Source of the DNA: Actinoplanes sp. NBC_00393 | GTDB lineage: Bacteria > Actinomycetota > Actinomycetes > Mycobacteriales > Micromonosporaceae | Length of the DNA stretch: 64,000 nucleotides | Direction of reading: 5' to 3' | Assembly (NCBI RefSeq): GCF_036053395.1 | Contig: NZ_CP107942.1 | Coordinates: 6,466,501 to 6,530,500 of the forward strand | In this document: piece after piece, positions 34,115 through 42,411 of the stretch | How the letters are laid out: each line of letters starts with the position of its first letter | How positions within the stretch are numbered: position 1 is the stretch's first letter | Made by a program: the position numbers and the translations under genes | The notes under the pieces: model-generated | Database searches by the model: none | Told to the model about the DNA's origin: nothing | Seen by the model: the letters and a program-made list of their open reading frames with translations, nothing else

Positions 34115-34297
34115 ATGGGACTCGTGTTTCGCAGCCGCAAGAAGTTCGGCCCCCTGATCCTGAACTTCACCGAGAACGGCTACTCGTCCTGGACCTTCAA
34201 GATCGGTCGCTGGTCCTGGAACTCCAAGACCCGCGCGCACCGCTACGACCTGCCCGGTCCGGTGTCCTGGAAGCAGGACAAGTCCCGCAGCCGCTAG
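34115..34297 (+). CDS. Small DUF4236-family protein
   Basis: A 60-residue basic protein, MGLVFRSRKKFGPLILNFTENGYSSW, matching the short DUF4236 fold (a beta-rich unit with FR-R-K-GP-LNF and GRWSWNSKTRAHRYDLPGP). A GGGAGCG ribosome-binding site precedes the ATG. The family is usual in actinomycetes, with no assigned function. Its stop TAG and the stop of the convergent gene overlap within CTAG (34294-34297). Confidence 0.8.
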   Translation: MGLVFRSRKKFGPLILNFTENGYSSWTFKIGRWSWNSKTRAHRYDLPGPVSWKQDKSRSR

Positions 34298-35196
34298 GCC
34301 GGGCTGATCAGGACGTCGCCGCCCAGGCGGCCGTGCTCCGGCCGCCGGGTGACCGATCCGGCGTCGACGAGCGCGTGCAGCACCCGGGTGGCGTCGGCCG
34401 AGCGGTAGACGGTCTCGGTCAACGCGAACGTGCGCAGTTCGGTCACCGTCGCGGTGCCGACCTCGGCCAGGTGCGCCAGCAGCTCACGGCGCAGCGGACC
34501 GGGGTGCGGCGACAGCGAGATGTCGATCAGGTGCCGTTCCGGGTCGGCGGGGTCGCGTAGGCGTACCCCGGCGAATTCGTCGACCGCCCAGAGCGCCTCC
34601 TTGAAGCTCTCCAGACTCTTGGCCGAGGTGGTGGCGAAGGCCACCACCTCGCCGGGCTCCGGCCCGGTCGCCAGCTCCGCTGCCGTGAGCAGCGGAAATC
34701 CCAGGTCGCGGTAGGGCTCGAGCGAGGTGCCGGGCGGCAGCACCAGCAGCACTTCCGCGGGCTTGCCCGCCGCCACCGCCGCGACGGTGGCCGGCCGAGG
34801 CGGTTCACTTGCGCCCGCAGCGTCCAGAAATGCCAGCATCGGTACGCGCGAAGCACCCGCCGCCTTGAGCGCCACCGGCACCCGCTCGTCGGTCCCGCCA
34901 CCGACCGGCAACACGGCCAGCCCGGCCGCCGCTCCGGCCTCCCGCTGCGCCGCGGTGAGCAGCCCGGTCACCGCACTGACGTCGTCGCCGACTGCCACCA
35001 TGGACAGTTCCCGGCCGCGGGCCAGGTCCGGCAGGTCGGCGAGAACCCGGACGGCCTCTTCGGCAGCGGCGCCGCCGTCCGCGTCGGCGTAACCGTGCAC
35101 ATAGATCACCCGCCGGGCGCGGTGCAGCGCCCCGGCGGCCCAGGCTTGCAGGTGGCGGACGAGCAGTTCGCGTTTGACCGTGGCGATCGGGTGCAT
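34294..35196 (-). CDS. Unrecognised 300-residue protein with C-terminal winged-helix-like part
   Basis: I do not recognise the family with certainty. The N-terminal two-thirds reads as an alternating alpha/beta domain with repeated hydrophobic strands (RRVIYVHGYADADGG, RVPMLAFLDAAGA, PAEVLLVLPPG), so a Rossmann-like fold is possible. The last 90 residues (LRRELLAHLAEVGTATVTELRTFAL, then TRVLHALVDAGSVTRRPEHGRLGGDVLI) look like a winged helix. There are no cysteines, signal peptide or membrane segment. It diverges from the TPR gene at 35270 and meets the DUF4236 gene tail to tail. Confidence 0.6.
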   Translation of the reverse strand: MHPIATVKRELLVRHLQAWAAGALHRARRVIYVHGYADADGGAAAEEAVRVLADLPDLARGRELSMVAVGDDVSAVTGLLTAAQREAGAAAGLAVLPVGGGTDERVPVALKAAGASRVPMLAFLDAAGASEPPRPATVAAVAAGKPAEVLLVLPPGTSLEPYRDLGFPLLTAAELATGPEPGEVVAFATTSAKSLESFKEALWAVDEFAGVRLRDPADPERHLIDISLSPHPGPLRRELLAHLAEVGTATVTELRTFALTETVYRSADATRVLHALVDAGSVTRRPEHGRLGGDVLISPA

Positions 35197-35269
35197 ACGG
35201 AGTTTGTACCGCGTCCACTTCGTTCCCCGAAACTTGTACCTACGGTATTCAACCGAGCACTATGAGGTA

Positions 35270-36850
35270 ATGCCCCCACCGCTCGCCGAACTGACCGCGC
35301 AGGCGCAGACATTGACGTCGGCCGGTGATCTCGTGGGCGCCCGTGCCGTTCTGGACGACGTCCTGCGGTCCGCGGACGCCGACCCCCGCCGGGCCACCGC
35401 GGATCTGGCGGTTGCCGCCGCCCTGCACGCCCGGGTCCTCATCGCACTCGGCGACCCGCAGTCCGCCCGCCTCTGGGCCGCGTTCGCGCACGCCGCCGAG
35501 GAGCGGCTGCACGGGCCCAAGGACGAGCGCACCATCGCCGCCGCGGCCACCCACGCCGCCGTCCTGCAGCTGATCGGCCAGCACGGCCGGGCCGCCCTGG
35601 TCTATCACGACCTGGTCGCCGAGCTGGCCCGGTTGGACGGTCCGGACGCGCCGCGGGTGCTCGCCGCCGAGGCGGATCTGGCCACCGCCGAGCACGCTGC
35701 CGGGCACTGCGGCACCGCACGGGCGCGGCTGTCGCGCGCCTGGCGGCACCACCACGACGTGTACGGTGACGCCGCCCCCGCCGGCATCAAGATGCTGGCC
35801 CGGCTCGGCGTGATGGAGCGCGAGTGCGGCCGTGACACGGAGTCACGCGAGCATCTGGCCCTGGCGCAGGATCTGAGCGCCCGCTATCTGCCGGCCGACC
35901 ATCCGCTGGCCCGGCAGGCCGCCGCCCTCGCCGGGGCCAAGCGTTCCGGCCGGCACAGTTGCGGCCGTGTCGAGCCGGGCGGGGACGCCCCGTTCCGCCC
36001 GTTCCCGCGCCGCCCGACTGTGCCCGACCCCGGGCCGGCCCGCCCGGCGCCGTTCCCCGCGCTCGCCCCTGGCCAGCCGCCACCGGACGACCGGGCGACC
36101 GATCCGAACGGCCGGGTCTACTCGGCGCCGGAGTTGCCACCGCCGGACAACCGGCCCACCGACCCGAACGGGACCGTCTACCAGCAGCCGCTCTACCTCA
36201 GTGACGTGCACCGGCTGCCCGGCGACCTGACCGGCCGGCACGCCCGCGCGGACACCCCTCCCCCGCTGCCCGGCCACCGGGCGCCCGACTACGGCGAGGA
36301 CGGCCGGGCCGTGCCGGTCGGGACGGCCCGGGCCAGCACGCTCACCGGGCCACCGAACTCGTTGGTGCCGATGCACAGCGAGCGGCCGGAGAAGCCGCGC
36401 GGCAGCACTCATCCGCTGCTGCTCGCCGGCCTGCTCGCGGGCGGGGTGGCCGCGGCCGCCGCGGTGGTCATCCTGACCCTGCCGGACGCCGACGGCGCCA
36501 CCGAGGCGCAGTCCACCCCCTCGGCGCCATCGTCGGTCGCGCCGTCCGGCCCGGCCGCCGGCGCGCTCACCGCGACCGGTGCCCCCGGCGCCCCGCAGAA
36601 CCTGCGGATCCGTGACAACGGGGACAGCGTCACCCTGCAGTGGGTCTACCCCGGCAGCGCCAAGGGGCCGGTCCAGATCTCCGGTGGGCGCACCGGGCAG
36701 GAGCCCCGGAAGTTCCAGGAGCTGCCGGCCGGCGCCTCCGACTTCATCGTCTACAGCCTCAACGCGAAGCTGAACTACTGCTTCTCCGTCGCCGTCGAGA
36801 ACACCGCCGGCCAGGTAGCCGCCTCGGCCCCGATCTGCACCACACGCTGA
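35270..36850 (+). CDS. TPR-containing single-pass membrane protein with FN3-like outer domain
   Basis: A 526-residue protein. Residues 1-220 form helical pairs typical of TPRs (LTSAGDLVGARAVLDDVL, LIALGDPQSARLWAAFAHAAEERL, LGVMERECGRDTESREHLALAQDLSARYL). A long Pro-rich region (about 225-385) with repeated DPNGRVY/DPNGTVY leads to one membrane helix (LLLAGLLAGGVAAAAAVVILTL), a Ser/Ala linker and a C-terminal FN3-like beta-sandwich (GAPQNLRIRDNGDSVTLQWVYP, ... YCFSVAVENTAGQVAASAPIC). The ATG with GAGG just upstream decides the start. It is likely a scaffold linking an inside TPR adaptor to an outside binding domain. A hairpin element follows its stop. Confidence 0.78.
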   Translation: MPPPLAELTAQAQTLTSAGDLVGARAVLDDVLRSADADPRRATADLAVAAALHARVLIALGDPQSARLWAAFAHAAEERLHGPKDERTIAAAATHAAVLQLIGQHGRAALVYHDLVAELARLDGPDAPRVLAAEADLATAEHAAGHCGTARARLSRAWRHHHDVYGDAAPAGIKMLARLGVMERECGRDTESREHLALAQDLSARYLPADHPLARQAAALAGAKRSGRHSCGRVEPGGDAPFRPFPRRPTVPDPGPARPAPFPALAPGQPPPDDRATDPNGRVYSAPELPPPDNRPTDPNGTVYQQPLYLSDVHRLPGDLTGRHARADTPPPLPGHRAPDYGEDGRAVPVGTARASTLTGPPNSLVPMHSERPEKPRGSTHPLLLAGLLAGGVAAAAAVVILTLPDADGATEAQSTPSAPSSVAPSGPAAGALTATGAPGAPQNLRIRDNGDSVTLQWVYPGSAKGPVQISGGRTGQEPRKFQELPAGASDFIVYSLNAKLNYCFSVAVENTAGQVAASAPICTTR

Positions 36851-36855
36851 CCCAG

Positions 36856-36945
36856 TGAACCTTTTTCAACCTGGCATCGGTCCAAGGGGCCGGGCCTTTT
36901 GCCAGCTCACGGCGGTGCAGCCCTGGCCATGTTGAAAAAGGTTCA
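36856..36945. repeat. 90-nt element bounded by 15-bp perfect inverted repeats
   Basis: TGAACCTTTTTCAAC (36856-36870) is the exact reverse complement of GTTGAAAAAGGTTCA (36931-36945). The 60-nt interior holds a secondary pair CTGGC/GCCAG and CCGGGCCTTTT. It lies 5 bases after the TPR gene stop and 90 bases before the GGDEF gene. It could be a bidirectional terminator, an RNA element or a small MITE-like insertion; the long T/A runs in both arms favour a structure acting in RNA. Confidence 0.7.
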
Positions 36946-37034
36946 TTGCAACCTCTTCGCAACCGGCTGTCACCCGGCCTGCGACCCCACGGGTGGCACC
37001 TTTGATCGTCAGGCGACCAGAGGAAAGAGGGACA

Positions 37035-38621
37035 GTGACGACCGACACGGCCAGCTGCGTCCCCACCGGGCTGCACGACGAGCTCGGCGCCCTCGAAACC
37101 GCGGTTGCGGAACTCGAGGGCCGGCCCAACTCGCAGTTCCGGACCGTGCGGGAGCCGGCCGCGGAGATCCAGCGCCGGGCCGAGGAGCTCGGCGCGCACG
37201 AGCTCGCGCAGCGGGCCGGGCTGCTGCTCGCCGGGGTGCTGCTCCGGGAGGGCCGCACCGGCGAGGCCGGCCGGATCGCGCACCAGGTGCAGGCCTGGGC
37301 CGACGAGCACCGGGCCACCTACCTGCTGGCCCGCGCACACCGGGAGCTGTCCAGCTTCTTTCGCGCCGTGGGTGATTTCTCGGACGCCCTGACCCACGCG
37401 GTGCAGTGCGTCGCCGTGCTGGCCGAGGACGCGCCCGCGGTGGTCCGCGCCCGGCACCTGGTGTCGCTCTCCATCGCCATGGAGGAGGCCGGCGACGTCA
37501 AGGGCGGCGACCAGCGGGCCCGGGAGGCGCTGGCGCTGGCCGCGGTCTCCGGCGACCACGAGCTGACCCTGCAGGTCCTCAACAACATGGCCTACAGCGC
37601 GTTCGAGCAGGACGACGAGCCGGCCGCGCGGACCCTGGTCGGGCAGATGCGCGAGCTGCACACGCGTACCGGCGTGCAGCTCGGCGCGAACCTGCTGGAC
37701 ACCATGGCCCGGGTCGACATGATGAGCGGTGGGTACGCGGCGGTCGAAGAGCTGATGGCCCCGGTCCTGGACGACCGGGTCGCCGCAAACGAGGGTGACG
37801 CCATCGCGGAATGCCTGCTCACCCTGGCTCTGGCCCGCCGCCTCGACGGCCGGTACGACGACGCCCAGGCCGCCCTCGACCGGAACCGGGAGCTCTGCGC
37901 CGACCGGGAACTGGCCGCGATCGGCGCCCGGATCCGTCAGGAGCAGGCCGCTCTGTACGCGGCGACCGGCCGGTTCGCCGAGGCGTACGAGGAGCATCGC
38001 GCCTTCCACGCCGCGGCGACCGCCCAGCATTCGGCGCAGCGCGACGCCCGCGCCCGTGCGCTGCAGGCCGTCTTCGAGGCGAACGAGGCTCGCCGGGCCA
38101 GCGACCACTTCCGGGAGATGGCCCACCGGGACGCGCTGACCGGCCTCTACAACCGCCGGTACGTGAACGACCGGATGCCGGACCTGCTGCAGGAGGCCGC
38201 GGGCCACCGCCGCCCGCTGGCCGTCGCCCTGGTCGACCTGGACCACTTCAAGCGGGTCAACGACACGCTCTCGCACGCCACCGGGGACACCGTCCTCCAG
38301 CAGATCGCCGAGTTGCTGGAGGAGGCCGCCGGCAGCTCGGCCATCGCCGCGCGGATGGGCGGCGAGGAGTTCCTGCTGGTCTTCCCCGGGCTGGACGCGC
38401 GGGAGGCCGCGCTGCACTGCGAAGGGCTCCGTCTGCGGGTCCGCGCGCACAACTGGGTGCCGGTCACCGGCAGGCTGCCGGTGACCACCAGCATCGGGGT
38501 CACCGCCACCACGCCGGACGGGAAGGGCACGTTCACCGCGCTGCTCTCCCAGGCGGACCGCAATCTGTACGCGGCTAAGCGCAGCGGCCGCGACCGGGTG
38601 ATCGCCGACCTGGAGCTCTGA
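37035..38621 (+). CDS. TPR-GGDEF diguanylate cyclase
   Basis: A 528-residue soluble protein. Residues 1-345 are helical TPR-like repeats (LLLAGVLLREGRTGEAGRIAHQ; DALTHAVQCVAVLAED; GRFAEAYEEHRAFHAA). A coiled linker (QRDARARALQAVFEANEARR) leads to the GGDEF domain (about 370-525) with DALTGLYNRRY, VDLDHFKRVND and the active-site GGEEF beginning at residue 442. The inhibitory RxxD site is missing, and there is no EAL domain, so it should make c-di-GMP without product inhibition. The GTG start follows GAGGGACA. In sporulating actinomycetes c-di-GMP controls the vegetative-to-sporulation switch through BldD, so proximity to ssgB is suggestive only. Confidence 0.9.
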   Translation: MTTDTASCVPTGLHDELGALETAVAELEGRPNSQFRTVREPAAEIQRRAEELGAHELAQRAGLLLAGVLLREGRTGEAGRIAHQVQAWADEHRATYLLARAHRELSSFFRAVGDFSDALTHAVQCVAVLAEDAPAVVRARHLVSLSIAMEEAGDVKGGDQRAREALALAAVSGDHELTLQVLNNMAYSAFEQDDEPAARTLVGQMRELHTRTGVQLGANLLDTMARVDMMSGGYAAVEELMAPVLDDRVAANEGDAIAECLLTLALARRLDGRYDDAQAALDRNRELCADRELAAIGARIRQEQAALYAATGRFAEAYEEHRAFHAAATAQHSAQRDARARALQAVFEANEARRASDHFREMAHRDALTGLYNRRYVNDRMPDLLQEAAGHRRPLAVALVDLDHFKRVNDTLSHATGDTVLQQIAELLEEAAGSSAIAARMGGEEFLLVFPGLDAREAALHCEGLRLRVRAHNWVPVTGRLPVTTSIGVTATTPDGKGTFTALLSQADRNLYAAKRSGRDRVIADLEL

Positions 38622-38627
38622 GCCCGC

Positions 38628-39137
38628 TCACTCGCCGACCGGACCGCCGGCGAGCTCGGCGACGATGTCCAGGTGCCCGAGGTGCCGGGCGTACTCCTGG
38701 ACCAGGTGGAAGCAGATCCGCTCGAGCGAAGCCGGCGGATCGCCGTCCCAGCGCGGCCCGGGCTGCCCGATCGCCGCCGGATCGCTGCCGGTGATCACCT
38801 CGGCGGTGTGTACGCCCTGCGCCCGCAACGCCCCCGCCAGCTCTTCCAGGGTCTCCGACTCGGCCACGTGCCAGCGGTCGTCCCGCCGGTCACCCCACGG
38901 GTCGCCGACCGACCGCCCCTGGAAGCCCCACTCGATCCACCGCAGCTCCACCCAGCGCAGATGCTTGACGAGTTCCAGTGGCGTCCACCCGGAGGCGAGC
39001 CGGCTGGACCGCAACTCGGCCTCGGGCAGCGCGGACGCCTTGGCCAGCAGGCTCTCCCGGAAGTAGTCCAGGTAGCGGACGAAGACCTCGGAGCGGTTCG
39101 CGGCGGGCGTCGTCGGCGACGGGAACTCGATCGTCAT
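38628..39137 (-). CDS. DinB/DUF664-family protein
   Basis: A 169-residue four-helix-bundle protein of the DinB-like (DUF664) group: LDYFRESLLAKASALPEAELRSSRLASGWTPLELVKHLRWVELRW, with WHVAESETLEEL and a late LVQEYARHLGHLDIV. The His residues expected to bind a metal (KHLRW, ARHLGHLD) are present. Members are often mycothiol-linked transferases or unknown. Its ATG overlaps the stop of the EEP gene by four bases, so it is the last gene of a coupled five-gene operon. Confidence 0.88.
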   Translation of the reverse strand: MTIEFPSPTTPAANRSEVFVRYLDYFRESLLAKASALPEAELRSSRLASGWTPLELVKHLRWVELRWIEWGFQGRSVGDPWGDRRDDRWHVAESETLEELAGALRAQGVHTAEVITGSDPAAIGQPGPRWDGDPPASLERICFHLVQEYARHLGHLDIVAELAGGPVGE

Positions 39138-39922
39138 GCCGCGAGTATGTCGAGGTCGACGACGACCGGGTAGTGATCCGAGGCGTGTTCGGCCGTCCCG
39201 CCGCGGACCACCCGCATGTCCCGGGCCAGCGGCGCCACGGCCGAGCCGGCCAGCACATAGTCGAGCCGTGTCGACCCGAACTCGTGACCCCGCAGACCGG
39301 TGGTCGGAACCGTCTCCCCGGCATCCGAGCCGGGACCGGGGCCGGCGGCCGGCCACAGATCGGTGAAGCCGGCGTCGGCGAAGGCGGCGATCGCGCCGGT
39401 GGCGACCGTGCCGTCCGGGTCGAGATGCCGGCGGCGGTACATCGCGGGGAGCGCGGCCAGCGCCTCGGTGTGGTCGACGCCCGGCGCGAGCCCGTTCAGG
39501 TCGCCGGCGATCAGCGTGCGGTCGCCGAAGTACCGGGCGGCCAGCCAGCGGGCCTCGCGCATCCGGCGATACGGCCAGAACGGGTTGAGGTGGGTGCTCA
39601 CCACCCGCAACGGGCCGGCCGTGGTCGCCACCTCGGCGACCGCGGCGGCGTGGTGCAGCCGCCAGGTGACGGCGGCCCGCTTGCCGAGCTGCAGCGGCGG
39701 GCGGACCAGCACCGCGACCGGCTGACCGAGGACCGACCGGGCCAGGTGCGGGGTCATCCCCACCGATGTCGCGAAATGGGTCGTCCGGTCGTACCGGGGA
39801 AAGTCACGCAGCTCTTGCAGGGCCAGGATGTCCGGGCGCTCGGCCTTGACCACCTCGATGATCGCCGGCAGGCGATCGCCGCCGCCGTTGCGGATGTTCC
39901 AGGTCATCAACCGCAACGTCAC
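39134..39922 (-). CDS. Endonuclease/exonuclease/phosphatase-family (EEP) protein
   Basis: A 262-residue hydrolase of the DNase I/sphingomyelinase/inositol-phosphatase fold. Conserved catalytic stretches are present: MTWNIRNGG, ILALQEL (metal Glu), VVSTHLNP, AGDLNGL, RLDYVLAG and the terminal ASDHYPVVVD (catalytic Asp-His). No signal peptide is visible. The GTG start overlaps the stop of the PAP2 gene (GTGA). With a lipid kinase and PAP2 phosphatase in the same operon, a phosphodiesterase or phosphatase acting on a lipid head group is more attractive than a nuclease, but this is inference. Confidence 0.87.
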   Translation of the reverse strand: MTLRLMTWNIRNGGGDRLPAIIEVVKAERPDILALQELRDFPRYDRTTHFATSVGMTPHLARSVLGQPVAVLVRPPLQLGKRAAVTWRLHHAAAVAEVATTAGPLRVVSTHLNPFWPYRRMREARWLAARYFGDRTLIAGDLNGLAPGVDHTEALAALPAMYRRRHLDPDGTVATGAIAAFADAGFTDLWPAAGPGPGSDAGETVPTTGLRGHEFGSTRLDYVLAGSAVAPLARDMRVVRGGTAEHASDHYPVVVDLDILAA

Positions 39923-41397
39923 CGGGCGGTCTCCAATGGCCGGTGGGTGACCTGGGCTGCCTCCTCGGCGGCTTCCTCGGCGGTCTCGGCATGGGCGTTC
40001 GGCCGGACCGTGAACCACAGGACGGTGAGCCACGCGGTGGTGAGCAGGGCGGCGCCGAGGAAGTCGGTCGGGTGGTGCATGCCGCGGTACATCCGGGACA
40101 GCGCGACACCGACCGGCATGATCACCGCGAGGGCCGGGAAGATCCAGCGCCACGGCTGCCGGAACCGGGCCATCACGATGATCGCGATGGCGGCCCAGAC
40201 GCACATGGTCGCGGCGATGTGCCCGGACGGGAACGACGAGGTCGGCATCGGGCCGTCCAATTGCTCGATCGGCGGGCGCGGCCGGTCCACCGCGGCCGCG
40301 GCGCAGAGGAACAGGGTGAGCTCACCGACCATGGTCAGCACCAGGAACAGGACCGGGCGCCACTGCCGCCACAGGGCCAGCGCGATCGGGCAGAAGATCA
40401 GCGAGATGAACAGGATGGCGTGGGTGTCGCCGAACTTGCTCCACCACCAGCTCAGGTCGTCCAGCTGAGGGGTGCGGAAGCTCTGCAGCCAGGCCGGGAA
40501 CGCGGTGTCGAAGCCGGGCGTCCACCGGGTGACTGTGTAGCCGACGACGTAGAGCAGGCCGAACACGAAGACCCAGCCGACCAGGATTTCCGCGGCCTTG
40601 GCCCACGGGTGCGGCAGCACGGCGCCCTCGGCGGGCGCGAGCCGCAGATCCGGGCCGGCCTCCGGCTCCAGGCCGTCGGTGAGCGGCGGGGTCTCATGAC
40701 CCGCTTCGCGGCGCCAGATCCGGAACGCGTACGCCGTGACGCTGATCCACGCCAGTCCGAGCAGCCACCCGCCCAGCACGTCGGAGAGGAAGTGCACACC
40801 CAGCGCGATCCGGGTGAACCCGATCGCCGCGACCACGACCGCGGCCGCACCGATGAACCAGGGCCGCCACCGGCGCCGCATCGCCGGCAGGAAGACCAGC
40901 ACGATCATCCCGTAGACGACCATCGAGCCGAGCGCGTGCCCGCTCGGGAAGCTGTTGCCGGGTGCCGTGGCGACCGGCACCTCGACCACCGGGCGCAGCC
41001 GGCCGATCAGGGCCTTCAGCGACGGATCCATCAGCAGCGCGCCGGCGCCGGTGACGATCAGGTAGACCGCCGGGCGCGGCCGGCGGCGGATCAGCAGCAT
41101 CAGGGTGAGCAGCGCGACCAGCGGGATCATGAAGCCGCGCCCGCCGGCCGACGAGATCTGCTGGAGCACTGCCACCGTGGTCTCCGACCCGGACGCCCAG
41201 CGGTTCAGGCCGTCCGCCACGCTCCGGTCGAGGCTCTGCAGCGGGCTCCAGTGGAACCGGACCAGCAGCAGCAGGACGCCGAAGGCCAGGCCGATCGTGG
41301 TCACCACGAGCAGGCCCAGCACACTGCGTTCAGCGAAGTGCCGCACCGGCGCCCAGCCTGCGCGCTCTACTACACGATTGTCATCCGTCACAGCCAC
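39919..41397 (-). CDS. Twin-domain PAP2 phosphatase (two fused PAP2 units)
   Basis: A 492-residue membrane protein containing two complete PAP2 (type 2 phosphatidic acid phosphatase) active sites. First unit: KALIGRLRP, PSGHALGS, RIALGVHFLSD. Second unit: DRPRPPIEQL, PSGHIAAT, SRMYRGMHHPTD. Each has its own set of about six helices, separated by a cytoplasmic loop with Pro/Glu-rich sequence around residues 235-265. PAP2 enzymes dephosphorylate phosphatidate, undecaprenyl pyrophosphate or similar lipids on the outer face. Normal members are about 200-250 residues, so this is a fusion of two. Operon neighbours are a lipid kinase and YihY. Confidence 0.92.
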   Translation of the reverse strand: MAVTDDNRVVERAGWAPVRHFAERSVLGLLVVTTIGLAFGVLLLLVRFHWSPLQSLDRSVADGLNRWASGSETTVAVLQQISSAGGRGFMIPLVALLTLMLLIRRRPRPAVYLIVTGAGALLMDPSLKALIGRLRPVVEVPVATAPGNSFPSGHALGSMVVYGMIVLVFLPAMRRRWRPWFIGAAAVVVAAIGFTRIALGVHFLSDVLGGWLLGLAWISVTAYAFRIWRREAGHETPPLTDGLEPEAGPDLRLAPAEGAVLPHPWAKAAEILVGWVFVFGLLYVVGYTVTRWTPGFDTAFPAWLQSFRTPQLDDLSWWWSKFGDTHAILFISLIFCPIALALWRQWRPVLFLVLTMVGELTLFLCAAAAVDRPRPPIEQLDGPMPTSSFPSGHIAATMCVWAAIAIIVMARFRQPWRWIFPALAVIMPVGVALSRMYRGMHHPTDFLGAALLTTAWLTVLWFTVRPNAHAETAEEAAEEAAQVTHRPLETAR

Positions 41398-41406
41398 GCG
41401 CGGTTC

Positions 41407-42411
41407 TTACCCGGACGGTTCAACCGGTACACCGGGATCGCGCTGGGCGGGGATCTCCGGGCCGGGCTCCCAGTGATCGTCCTTGGCCGGGCGCGCGCCG
41501 ACCCGGCGGGCCTCCAGCTGGGCGGCGAAGGCCAGCCCCAGGAAGAGCGCGATGCCGGTGAGGTTCGCCCAGACCAGCAACGCCATGATCGCGGTGAGCG
41601 GGCCGTACGTCGCGCCGAAGCTGTCGCTGAACCGGACGTACCCGGCGAGCGCCAGACTGGCCAGCCACCACAGCACGGTGGACATCACCGCGCCGAACAG
41701 CAGCCAGGACAGGGCCGGCTGCTTGCGCCGCACCGAGTGGCGGAACAGCAGGCCCACCGCGAAGACGATGAGCAGCAGGCTGAGCGGCCAGCGGACCAGG
41801 TCCCACGCCACCCGTACGCCGTCGGGCAGGTCCAGATGGCGTTGCGCCGAATCCCCGGCGGTCCGGCCGGCGACCAGCAGCAGGAAGCCGAAGAGCGCGG
41901 GCAGACCGGCGACCAGCGCGAGGGTGGCGGCCCGGATGTACTTCTGCAGGGCCGGCCGATCGCGTTCCACGCCGTAGATCCGGTTCGCGCCGCGTTCGAT
42001 CTGCGCCATCGCGGTGGTCAGCGCGAACAGACCGGTGATCATGCCCAGGGTCAGGGCCAGTTCGCCGGCCTCCTCGGTGCTGTCGGTGTCCACCAACAAC
42101 TCCTCGACCAGGTTCCTGCTGTCACCCGGAGTCAGCGCGATGACGGTGTCCGCCACGATCTGCCCGCCGGACTCCGCACCGAGATCGGTGGCGAGCCCGG
42201 AGAGGGCGATCAGGAACGGCACGATCGCCAGGCACAGCTGCAGGGCGAAGGCCCGGGCGTGGCTGAAGCCGTCGCCGTACCGGAACCGGACGAAGGCGTC
42301 GTGGAGCAGGGGCCAGCGCCCGTAGTGCCGCAGCGCCAGGAAGGCGTCGTCCGCCGAGAGCTGGTCCCCGGGCATCATCCGGGTCTCGGGAACGGGCTCG
42401 GTGCTACTCAA
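41407..42411 (-). CDS. YihY/BrkB-family inner-membrane protein
   Basis: A 334-residue protein with six membrane helices. Family signatures are FRYGDGFSHARAFALQLCLAIVPFLIALSGL near the N-terminus, then QIERGANRIYGVERDRP and FSDSFGATYGPLTAIMALLVWANLTGIALFLGLAFAAQLE near the end. The role is unknown; the family is suspected to be transporters or lipid-handling. I use the TTG at 42411 because GGAGAAG lies five to six bases before it; it overlaps the end of the lipid-kinase gene by eight bases. ATGs 11 and 12 codons later are alternatives. Confidence 0.88.
   Translation of the reverse strand: MSSTEPVPETRMMPGDQLSADDAFLALRHYGRWPLLHDAFVRFRYGDGFSHARAFALQLCLAIVPFLIALSGLATDLGAESGGQIVADTVIALTPGDSRNLVEELLVDTDSTEEAGELALTLGMITGLFALTTAMAQIERGANRIYGVERDRPALQKYIRAATLALVAGLPALFGFLLLVAGRTAGDSAQRHLDLPDGVRVAWDLVRWPLSLLLIVFAVGLLFRHSVRRKQPALSWLLFGAVMSTVLWWLASLALAGYVRFSDSFGATYGPLTAIMALLVWANLTGIALFLGLAFAAQLEARRVGARPAKDDHWEPGPEIPAQRDPGVPVEPSG

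Noticed and set aside
35174..35269. An upstream start for the TPR/FN3-like protein adding 32 residues
   Set aside because: It would run through the divergent promoter region, and the added residues look unlike a protein N-terminus; the inner ATG has GAGG just before it.
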